From an uncultured Caldimonas sp. (GTDB taxonomy: Bacteria; Pseudomonadota; Gammaproteobacteria; Burkholderiales; Burkholderiaceae), in assembly GCF_946480305.1 (NCBI RefSeq), contig NZ_CAMLJQ010000017.1, positions 1-64,000 on the forward strand: 64,000 nucleotides of DNA. The letters run 5' to 3'. Made by a program: the position numbers and the translations under genes. The notes under the pieces were generated by a model. It was not told the DNA's origin. It worked only from the letters and a program-made list of their open reading frames with translations, and ran no database searches. Position 1 is the first letter of the stretch; the number at the start of each line of letters is the position of its first letter. Positions 44,403-51,250 of this stretch are shown piece after piece.

Positions 44403-45593
44403 TCACATGTGCAGCATGCCGGCAGGCGGCGCGTGATGCGTAACAGGCGTGCCGATGGCGCCGGGCCTCTGTTCATGCGAGGACGGCGTCAGCGCGAGCA
44501 ACACGGCGATCGGCAGAGCGGAGCCGAGCGCGCGGGTGCCGATGCGCGCCAGCGGGACGCTGCCGGGGCTGCCGATCTCCGCCGTGCCTTCTTCCTCATC
44601 GATCTGGATCAGGGGGACGCTTGCGCTCGCGCAACGGCGGCGCAGTTCACTGGACACGGCCGTGGGCGTGTCGCGCTCGAGGACGACGGCCGCCGGGCGG
44701 CGCATTCCCCATGCGTCGGCCTGGCCGTTCACGGCATCCGCGAACTCCACCTCCACGCCGAGATGCTCGATGGCTTCATAGATGGCGCGGCGGGCTTCCA
44801 CGCGCGAGGCGACAACCAGCACCGGCCCGCCACGCGGTGCGTCGCCCGCTTGCGCCTGGCCTGTGCCAAGTTCCACCACTTCGATGGCGGGCGATTCGCG
44901 CACGTCGATGCACGCGAAACTGAATCGCACCCATGTCATGCCGCCCTCGTCGCCGCTGCGCATGCTCCATCCCAGCGCCTGCGCCGCGTGCCGCAACAAA
45001 TGCCAGTTCGCGCCCCACGCAGCGGGCCCGCCGAAGCGGCTGCAGCGGACGCGTTCGTTGCGGTGCTGGATCGCACAGACGAGATGCGCCTCGTTGGCAA
45101 GCTCGCCCCGCTCGATGTGCAACTCCAGGCGTCGGTCCGCGTGGTCCATCGCCCAGGCGAGCAGCCCGTGCAGCAGCGAGGCCACCAGGGATCGATCGGC
45201 CGACACCTCGGTCGCCGGCAGCAGCCGCAGCACCGACAAGCCGCTGCGCCGCAAGGGTTCGCCCAACGAGGTCAGTGCCTCCTGCACCAGCTCATCGAGC
45301 TTCAACCGCTCGCTCCGGCCACGCCCCCCGCGCTCTGCAATCTTCGCGATCTGCTGGCTGCGCACGCCGATCTGCCGTGCCTTCTCGAGGCTGCGGCGCA
45401 CGTCGGAGATCACGGTCGACCGGACGCGCCCCTGGTCTGCCGCATCGGACAGCAGCCGCATGGCCGCCTCGAGGTTGTCTTCCATTTCCCACCCGACCTG
45501 CCTGAGGAGGTCGCACCACAGGATGTGCATACCGACCGAGCCGGCAAGGCCCTGCTCCGGCACTGCGTCGACAGGCGATGAAGCGTTGATCAT
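44403..45593 (-). CDS. Degenerate histidine-kinase/receiver protein with Hrp-type promoter
   Basis: ATG 45593 is the first good start after the predicted promoter; ATG 45632 is an alternative. Of 396 residues, about 15-100 form a helical pair like a DHp domain but lack a convincing H-box (SRQIGVRSQQIAKIAERG-type region without the usual His). Residues 100-235 resemble a kinase ATPase domain with an eroded N-box and G-box. Residues 250-330 resemble a receiver (VLVVASRVEARRAIYEAIEH, AVVLERD) without clear phosphorylation residues. The last 60 residues are low-complexity. It may be a catalytically dead signalling scaffold. The PIP box at 45649-45709 ties it to the Hrp regulon, which is unusual for such proteins. 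Confidence 0.6.
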   Translation of the reverse strand: MINASSPVDAVPEQGLAGSVGMHILWCDLLRQVGWEMEDNLEAAMRLLSDAADQGRVRSTVISDVRRSLEKARQIGVRSQQIAKIAERGGRGRSERLKLDELVQEALTSLGEPLRRSGLSVLRLLPATEVSADRSLVASLLHGLLAWAMDHADRRLELHIERGELANEAHLVCAIQHRNERVRCSRFGGPAAWGANWHLLRHAAQALGWSMRSGDEGGMTWVRFSFACIDVRESPAIEVVELGTGQAQAGDAPRGGPVLVVASRVEARRAIYEAIEHLGVEVEFADAVNGQADAWGMRRPAAVVLERDTPTAVSSELRRRCASASVPLIQIDEEEGTAEIGSPGSVPLARIGTRALGSALPIAVLLALTPSSHEQRPGAIGTPVTHHAPPAGMLHM

Positions 45594-45648
45594 GGATATC
45601 GGCACGGTTGAAGACGAAGAGGTGCAGCGCATCGGCGCCGCACGTGCA

Positions 45649-45709
45649 ACCTTAGAAACGCCATCGATGCGCGTGACATGTTCCACGAAGCGCGACCGGA
45701 AAAAGCGAA
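45649..45709 (-). promoter_or_regulatory. PIP/hrpII box upstream of the degenerate kinase gene
   Basis: Leftwards: TTCGC (45709-45705), 15 bases, TTCGT (45689-45685), 30 bases, then TAAGGT (45654-45649, full YANNRT). The downstream start is 45593. Confidence 0.65.
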
Positions 45710-45816
45710 GAATGCACCGCGCTTCGCTTTGGCACCGATCCCTGCGGCTGCGACTCGCATCGCCGCGTGCTCGCGCAAACACTCGCCGCCATCACGCACC
45801 CACCGCAGGAGCACGC

Positions 45817-46233
45817 ATGAGCACACGTCTGTATGCATCACAGGTCATGGCAGCGCTGGCAGACCAACTGGGCACCGCGACGCGCACGACGACCTGCACG
45901 CCGTTCGGCGTGCCGCTCCAGCCGGCCTGGGGAAGATACGCCGTCGGACAGCACGTCAGCGCGCCGGGCGTTGATGAGTGCAGTCCCCGGCTGGCATGCG
46001 AAGTGATCGCCGTAGGGCGTCGCCCGGACCATGCCGGCGTGTGGTGCCTGCTGCGCAGCCTGGACCGGCACGGCGGCTTCGCACTCGTGCATGAAGGCGA
46101 CGTGCGTCCGCTCGACGAGACGCGCGTCGCATCCCGCGACGTGCAGGCCACGCGGCGCACGCCGGCCGTGTGGCATGGCGCTGCTGCGGTGATGCGCCCG
46201 CTGCACGCGAGCCGGCAAGCGGCAGTTCGCTAG
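45817..46233 (+). CDS. Hypothetical protein, 138 aa
   Basis: ATG 45817 has GGAG seven bases upstream. The product is soluble, slightly basic, with Cys at about 27, 55 and 77 and a beta-rich middle (ACEVIAVGRRPDHAGVWCLL, GGFALVHEGDVRPL) that looks like a small barrel or single-domain binding fold. No family is recognised and no Hrp box lies upstream on this strand. It is divergent from the degenerate kinase gene. Confidence 0.55.
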   Translation: MSTRLYASQVMAALADQLGTATRTTTCTPFGVPLQPAWGRYAVGQHVSAPGVDECSPRLACEVIAVGRRPDHAGVWCLLRSLDRHGGFALVHEGDVRPLDETRVASRDVQATRRTPAVWHGAAAVMRPLHASRQAAVR

Positions 46234-46254
46234 GCTGGCTTCGCGCGGCGGCGC

Positions 46255-47052
46255 TCAGGGCTCGAGCGCCGTTGCGGCCAGTTCGGGCACACGCACCACG
46301 ACCGGCAGCGGACCCTGCACACGGCTCGCGGCACGCGCTTCCGCCACCATGCGGTAGCCCACGTTGGTGACGGCGTGCAGTACCAGCAACTGCTCGGCCG
46401 ATTCGCATGCGAGCAACAGCTTGCGACGCAGACGACACACATGCTGCTCGATGGTCCGCTTCGCGACGCTGACGTCGGTGCCCCAGACTTGCCTGGAGAT
46501 CGTGTGCAGGTGCACCACCTGGCCGGAACTCTCGAACAGCACCCAAGCGAGCGCGAACTCGCGCCACGTCAGCTGCAGTTCGCCACCCCGAAAGCGCAAG
46601 GTGCGGGACTGGGCGTCGAGCGTGCACGGGCCCACCTGCTGCGAGACGCGCTGCTCGGGCTCCCGGCAGACCTCGACGCGGGCGCGGATGCGGTTCACCA
46701 GCGTGTGGCTGGCCTCGCCGATGACCGCGTAGTCGCAGGCGCCCAAGCGCAGCGCTGAAGCGATCTCTGCCGCCGAGCCATTGCCCACGGCGATGATGGG
46801 CACGTTGGTCGTGCCGCGGAATCTGAGGGCCGCCATGCAGGCCGCCAGGTGGGTGCCCTTGTCCTCGACGATCGCCACGTCGAAATCCGCAGTGTGCAAT
46901 GCGGCCACCAACTCCGCGGTGGAGCCGAACTTGCGCATGCGCATGCCTTCGCCTTCGAGTGCGCCACCCACCGCCGCTTCCGTCCAGCGGGAGACAAACA
47001 GCGCTGCCACTTGGGATGTCGCGTTCGGTGCTACGTTCATTGGTGTACTCAT
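46255..47052 (-). CDS. HrpG-like OmpR-family regulator (copy 1)
   Basis: ATG 47052 has GAGG nearby. Of 265 residues, about 10-125 form a receiver-like domain; the acidic pair is missing, the phospho-acceptor position is Glu in DVAIVED (Asp follows it) and the beta-5 Lys is absent in CDYAVIG. Residues about 140-240 are an OmpR winged helix: LTWREFALAWVLFESSGQVV, VWGTDVSVAKRTIEQHVCRL, NVGYRM. The REFALAW and RTIEQHV signatures recall HrpG of Xanthomonas and Ralstonia, the regulator above HrpX/HrpB. The eroded receiver suggests phosphorylation-independent control. Confidence 0.7.
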   Translation of the reverse strand: MSTPMNVAPNATSQVAALFVSRWTEAAVGGALEGEGMRMRKFGSTAELVAALHTADFDVAIVEDKGTHLAACMAALRFRGTTNVPIIAVGNGSAAEIASALRLGACDYAVIGEASHTLVNRIRARVEVCREPEQRVSQQVGPCTLDAQSRTLRFRGGELQLTWREFALAWVLFESSGQVVHLHTISRQVWGTDVSVAKRTIEQHVCRLRRKLLLACESAEQLLVLHAVTNVGYRMVAEARAASRVQGPLPVVVRVPELAATALEP

Positions 47053-47397
47053 CTGCAACCTCGTTGTTGGATCGCTGCGCACCACTGCCAGTGCGCGGCA
47101 CCTCGCATCACATGGGGTGCGGACAGCCTACCCAGGCAGATCACTCGGCGAATCGCATATTCCGGGCACTGCGGGCTAACACTTTCGAGGGATGCGAGTT
47201 GCACTTGGAGACATCGACCCGCGCACGACGTGGCGGCAGGCGTGCAATGCGCACGGGCGTGCGCAGGCCAAGGCTCCGCACACTGGGAACCACTCCCATG
47301 CAAAGTCGCTTCACGGCGCTCGCGTCGCAGCATGCCCGCAGCAAGCTGCCCCCGCGGGCAGCGCTGCCTCATCGGACTCGCAACCCTGCGAGCCGGC
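47053..47397. other. 345-base gap between the two HrpG-like genes
   Basis: No gene, box pair or tRNA is recognisable. It contains the ribosome-binding region for 47052 at its left edge and presumably its promoter. Single TTCG half-sites occur without a partner at the right distance. Confidence 0.4.
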
Positions 47398-48123
47398 TCA
47401 CGACGACGGGGTCGTCCAGGCAGCCGCGGCGTCGCGCCGCAACGCCCCGAGGTACAAGCGATATCCGATGCCATAGACCGCCTGCACATGCATGCTCGGC
47501 ACGTCCTCGTCGGGCATCTCGCCGAGCTTGCAGCGCAAGCGATAGATGTGCTGCTGTATCGACCGCTTGCTGATCGCGGCCGCACGGCCCCACAGGCGCG
47601 TGGCGACCGTATCGAGGGTCACCACCTTGCCGTGCTGCTCGAACAGCAGCCACGCCAGCGCGAACTCGCGCGCCGTGAGCACGATCTCGCGGCCCTTGTA
47701 GGTGACGCGTTGCCGCGTGCGGTCGAGCAGGTAGCCCCCGGCTTGCAACACGCTGGTCTCGTCCGGCTGACCAGTGGCTTCGACCCGCGCGTTCAGCCGC
47801 GCAAGAATGCTTTCCACGCCATCGCTGATGCTCGCGTAGTCCGTCGCACCGCACCGCAATGCACGGGCAATGTCGCCTGGTCTGCCGGCACCGACGATGA
47901 TGGCCGGGAACCTGCTCAGCCCATGGCTCTTGAGCACGGCCAGCCAGTGGCCCAGGCGCACCTCGTTGTCCTCGATGAGGGCCCCATGCACGCAGCCGCT
48001 GCGCATGGCGGCCAGCACGCCGTGGATGTCGCGCTGGACAACCACGTCGACGCCCGGCCATGTGAGCAGGGGCCGCAGGCAGATTTCACTGGCAGGGTCC
48101 GTGAACAAGGTGGCGACTCTCAT
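47398..48123 (-). CDS. HrpG-like OmpR-family regulator (copy 2)
   Basis: ATG 48123 has a strong AGGAGG six bases upstream. The 241-residue protein mirrors its neighbour: an eroded receiver (about 1-115; HGALIED with Glu at the expected Asp site, TDYASIS without Lys) and an OmpR winged helix (about 130-225; LTAREFALAWLLFEQHGKVV, ISKRSIQQHIYRLRCKL, GIGYRLY). The pair look like paralogues. One may be the true HrpG; the other may be a variant with different input. A PIP-like box lies upstream at 48244-48268. Confidence 0.7.
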   Translation of the reverse strand: MRVATLFTDPASEICLRPLLTWPGVDVVVQRDIHGVLAAMRSGCVHGALIEDNEVRLGHWLAVLKSHGLSRFPAIIVGAGRPGDIARALRCGATDYASISDGVESILARLNARVEATGQPDETSVLQAGGYLLDRTRQRVTYKGREIVLTAREFALAWLLFEQHGKVVTLDTVATRLWGRAAAISKRSIQQHIYRLRCKLGEMPDEDVPSMHVQAVYGIGYRLYLGALRRDAAAAWTTPSS

Positions 48124-48243
48124 CTCATCCTCCTGGGTCGACGTGAAACGCGTTGCGTGCGAGATGGCGGTTGGCGGTCGTTCGACACCGCGGCGCACAC
48201 CCATCGGTTATCGCGTCCAGCTGCCGCGTCAAGGGCCCAGGGT

Positions 48244-48268
48244 GCGAAGCTTCAAGCAGTGACCCGAA
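48244..48268 (-). promoter_or_regulatory. PIP-like box upstream of HrpG-like copy 2
   Basis: Leftwards: TTCGG (48268-48264), 15 bases, TTCGC (48248-48244). The best -10 candidate TAACCG (48210-48205) is 33 bases away and lacks the final T, so the promoter is less convincing than the others. If real it would mean feedback from HrpB onto its regulator. Confidence 0.4.
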
Positions 48269-48306
48269 CCCGACGCGCCCATACGGCGTGGCGGCGCTGC
48301 GGCCAT

Positions 48307-49278
48307 TCAGCCGAACTTCTCCTCGACACGCTCCATCGCGCCTGAACGTGCACGGGCTTCGACGAGTGCCAGTGCGATCCCGCTCCACGCCGGTGGCGTG
48401 GGCCGCGCCACGGCGCGCTTGCGCCATGCTTGCAGCGCGGGGCAGCCGGCGTCGACGTCATGAATGAGGGCGTCGGTGCAATCGCGTGCAAGAACCTGCT
48501 CGACATGAGCCGACAGCCGCTTGGGATCGATCCCAAGCGCGGCGAGCGCTTGCACACCCTGCAGGTCCCCATGCTGCAGGCTCAGCGCCGCGTCCCTGGC
48601 TCCGTCGCCCGCGACGAGGATGCGGTTCCAGTCCACCGCCAGCACGTGAAAGTCGCCGTAGACGGCAGCGTAGGTCGCGTATTCCCTGCGCCTCAGCGGC
48701 TCCGGGCCAAAGGTGTTCGCAGCCAGCAGCCCCCCGGGCGCGAGGATGCGGTGCATCTCGCGCAGGAACTCCACCGTCATCAACCGTGCAGGAATGTAGT
48801 CGTCGTCGAAAACGTCGAGCACGATCACGTCATAGCGCCTGCCCGCCTCGTGGCTGCGCTGCACGAATGTCCGTGCATCCGCCACATGCAGCTGCAGGCT
48901 GTCGTCGGCCGTCAATCCGAAGAATGTTTGCGCGGCGTGCAGCACCACGGCGTCGTGGTCGATGGCGTCGATGTGTGCCGCGGGCACGATGCGCCGCAAC
49001 GCCATGGGCAAGGCACCGCCTCCGACCCCGAGCACCAGCACATGGTGTGCACGCGGATGCGCCGCGACGACCGCAGCCAGGCTGCCCATCCATGCGTCGA
49101 GGACGGGCTCTCCCGCCACTCGCTGCACCCTCGTCTGCACTCGCTTCTCGTGCATGGAGAACGACAGGTAGCGCGCGTCGCCCTCGTCGTAGACACATAC
49201 CGTGTGGTGCTCGCCCTTGCTGCTGTGCAGCAACTTGCCGGTGTGTCCGAGCGTGTTTGACGTGGCGGTCGGCGGCAT
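48307..49278 (-). CDS. Spermidine-synthase-like protein with Hrp-type promoter
   Basis: The start is placed at ATG 49278 because the predicted promoter would start transcription near 49354; the upstream ATG 49353 would then be leaderless. The protein (323 residues) has the spermidine-synthase fold: LVLGVGGGALPMALRRIVP (cofactor loop), HIDAIDHDAVVLHAAQTFFG, ADARTF, DVIVLDVFDDDYIP, then FLREMHRILAPGGLL. The Asp in LDVFDDD corresponds to the catalytic region. Such proteins transfer an aminopropyl group to putrescine, but many bacterial SpeE-like proteins have other or unknown substrates. The preceding Hrp-type box suggests induction during infection. Confidence 0.75.
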   Translation of the reverse strand: MPPTATSNTLGHTGKLLHSSKGEHHTVCVYDEGDARYLSFSMHEKRVQTRVQRVAGEPVLDAWMGSLAAVVAAHPRAHHVLVLGVGGGALPMALRRIVPAAHIDAIDHDAVVLHAAQTFFGLTADDSLQLHVADARTFVQRSHEAGRRYDVIVLDVFDDDYIPARLMTVEFLREMHRILAPGGLLAANTFGPEPLRRREYATYAAVYGDFHVLAVDWNRILVAGDGARDAALSLQHGDLQGVQALAALGIDPKRLSAHVEQVLARDCTDALIHDVDAGCPALQAWRKRAVARPTPPAWSGIALALVEARARSGAMERVEEKFG

Positions 49279-49360
49279 GGCCTGCGCCGCATCGTGGGCT
49301 GACGGGAGCCCGCATGGGGATGGCAAATGCGTGGAGTTGCGGGACTCGTCCATGCCGCAC

Positions 49361-49422
49361 ACTGTGGGTGGCACCGGTTTGCGGCGTATGCCGGAGCCGA
49401 AACGCAAGGCCGCAGACGCGAA
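49361..49422 (-). promoter_or_regulatory. PIP-like box (16-base spacer) with perfect -10
   Basis: Leftwards: TTCGC (49422-49418), 16 bases, TTCGG (49401-49397), 30 bases, then CACAGT (49366-49361, full YANNRT). It lies directly before the spermidine-synthase-like gene. Confidence 0.55.
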
Positions 49423-49491
49423 GCGATATCAGCAGGGGGTTCGTGGGCAACCTGCGGAGGACGTGCCCTCGGACGACCACCGAGACCGGCG

Positions 49492-50376
49492 CTACTGCCC
49501 GCGCACTGGGGCCAGCCCCGTGTTCGATTCCGACGGCACGAGCGGGCGATCCAAAGGAGTCGTTGCGCCACCGCGAGCAGGATGGCAGGTGCAGTGCCCG
49601 TGCGACAGCCAGCCTGCCCGGTGCAGCAGCTCTCTCCCGCAAACACTGAGCCAGCGGGGCAGCACTTGGGCCACGCCGCCGTGGAAGCCACCGAACATCA
49701 AGGTGGCCGACACGTTCACCACTTCATGCCACCAACCAGCCGGCACGTACAACACGTCACCCGCGTGCAGTTCGACTTCGAAGAACCCACGCGTCGACCC
49801 TTGCCGCTCGGCCAGCGTGTGCACGTCGGCGCGCGCCAACACGGCCCACGCGTCGTACTTCGACGAGACCGCGCCGAGCTGCTGCACGACACCCGGCCGC
49901 GCGAGCCGCCACCGCTTGGTGCCGATCACCTGCACGGCCACGTTGTCGAGGTGATCGAAGTGCAGGCCGGTCGCGGCGCCTGCCGGTCCGATCCACGTGC
50001 GCAGTGAGCGAACGGCGGTGGCCCGAAGCAACTCGTGGTGACGCAGGTCGGACCGCAGTGCGGGGTGGGCGGCCAGCAGGTCGAATTCCTTGAGGTACGC
50101 CAACCGACCGTCATGCCGCGCCCCGGTGTGCAGGCCAAGCAGGTACTGGCGCAGCTTCGACGCCTGGAACGCGGTGGCCTCGGCTTCGCGGTTGCCCTTG
50201 ACGAGTTGCACCTCGGCATCGGGTACGCGCTGCGCCAGTTGCGCGAATGACCAGTTCCGCACGGCGGGCCAGTGGGCCGCCAATCCGCGATAGACCACCG
50301 CTTCCGCGGGCGAATGCTGTCGCTGAAAGCGCGACGGGGGCAGTTCGGGTAGCGAGGGAAAGACCGGGTGGTGCAT
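49492..50376 (-). CDS. JmjC/cupin-like 2-oxoglutarate oxygenase
   Basis: ATG 50376 is used; no strong ribosome-binding site. The 294-residue protein contains the cupin_8/JmjC iron site: H-F-D in GLHFDHLDNVAVQVIGTKRW (HxD) and the distal His in VLYVPAGWWHEVVN, as well as a conserved Lys in GTKRW. Such enzymes hydroxylate amino-acid side chains or small molecules using Fe(II) and 2-oxoglutarate. The last 45 residues are low-complexity with Cys and His. It ends 138 bases from the spermidine-synthase-like gene and is divergent from the GNAT gene. Confidence 0.8.
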   Translation of the reverse strand: MHHPVFPSLPELPPSRFQRQHSPAEAVVYRGLAAHWPAVRNWSFAQLAQRVPDAEVQLVKGNREAEATAFQASKLRQYLLGLHTGARHDGRLAYLKEFDLLAAHPALRSDLRHHELLRATAVRSLRTWIGPAGAATGLHFDHLDNVAVQVIGTKRWRLARPGVVQQLGAVSSKYDAWAVLARADVHTLAERQGSTRGFFEVELHAGDVLYVPAGWWHEVVNVSATLMFGGFHGGVAQVLPRWLSVCGRELLHRAGWLSHGHCTCHPARGGATTPLDRPLVPSESNTGLAPVRGQ

Positions 50377-50527
50377 GGCAGGTGTCAGTGGCGACGGCAA
50401 GCGGCGCAAAGGTTACTGGCGAAGACGGCGCTCAGCTTTGATGCCCTGCCGCGGACCCCGGCCGTCATCACACCGTCATGCAGTTCAGCGCCAATCGCGG
50501 TCGACAAAAACCACTGCCCTGCCCTCT

Positions 50528-51187
50528 ATGGACCTCGACCAAGCAGACACCTCGGTCATCGACGCGCCTGCCCTCGCGCAGGCGCGTCCCTTCGCCCGAC
50601 TGCTGACGCAGGACGACCTGCCGCAACTGCTCGACCTCGAACGCGATAAGTGGGACGACCACCAGGCAGCCTCGGCAGACGACCTGTCCGCGCGCATAGC
50701 GGCCTACCCGCAACTCTCGATGGGCGCGTTCCATCCTCGTTCAGGGCGCATCCTCGCCTCCACGTTCCTCAAGCCCATCTCGCCAACGTTCTGGATGCGT
50801 GCGGCAGATTGGTTCGACTGCGCGACCAGCACGCCACCGCCTGACACGCGCAGCCTCTTCGGCATCAGCTTGAGCGGTCGCGACGACGGCGGCGTGGACG
50901 CCCTCGGCGAGTTCTTGTGGCCGCATCTGGCCGCATGCGGTTGGCGCGAGGTGTATCTCGGCTCGCCTATCCCTGGCTGGACGCAGTGGCAGCAGCAGAA
51001 CCCGGGAGCCAGCGTCCAGACGTACGTCGCCCGCCGGCGCAGCGACGGCCTGCCCTGCGACCCGCAACTACGGTACTACCACCGACGCGGCTTCAAGGAC
51101 ATCGTGTGCGTGAAGCGAGACTATTTCCCCCATGAACGCTCCCAAGACCACGGCGTGATCGTGCGGCGCGACGTGAGCCCGGTCTGA
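50528..51187 (+). CDS. GNAT-family-like acetyltransferase
   Basis: ATG 50528 is chosen by protein pattern; the ribosome-binding site is weak. The 219-residue protein begins with a short polar leader, then FARLLTQDDLPQLLDLERDKW, the usual first strand-helix of GNAT enzymes. Next comes LGEFLWPHLAACGWREVYLGSPIPGW in the acetyl-CoA binding position and YYHRRGFKDIVCVKRDYFP at the C-terminus (Y-x-x-x-GF motif). The classical Q/R-x-x-G-x-G/A loop is not obvious, so activity is uncertain. Substrate unknown. Confidence 0.65.
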   Translation: MDLDQADTSVIDAPALAQARPFARLLTQDDLPQLLDLERDKWDDHQAASADDLSARIAAYPQLSMGAFHPRSGRILASTFLKPISPTFWMRAADWFDCATSTPPPDTRSLFGISLSGRDDGGVDALGEFLWPHLAACGWREVYLGSPIPGWTQWQQQNPGASVQTYVARRRSDGLPCDPQLRYYHRRGFKDIVCVKRDYFPHERSQDHGVIVRRDVSPV

Positions 51188-51216
51188 CCGGCTGGCGCCC
51201 TGCTTCATCGCACAAC

Positions 51217-51242
51217 GGCCGCCTCGCAACAGCGGGGCGGCC
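51217..51242. terminator. Hairpin between convergent GNAT and effector genes
   Basis: GGCCGCC (51217-51223) and GGCGGCC (51236-51242) form a 7-base-pair stem with a 12-base loop in the 63-base gap between convergent stops. No T-tract follows, so it is a possible bidirectional terminator only. Confidence 0.4.
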
Positions 51243-51250
51243 CTCGCCGG

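Noticed and set aside
48307..49353. Longer start (ATG 49353) for the spermidine-synthase-like gene
   Set aside because: The predicted Hrp transcription start falls at about 49354, leaving no leader, and no ribosome-binding site precedes it; kept only as an alternative.
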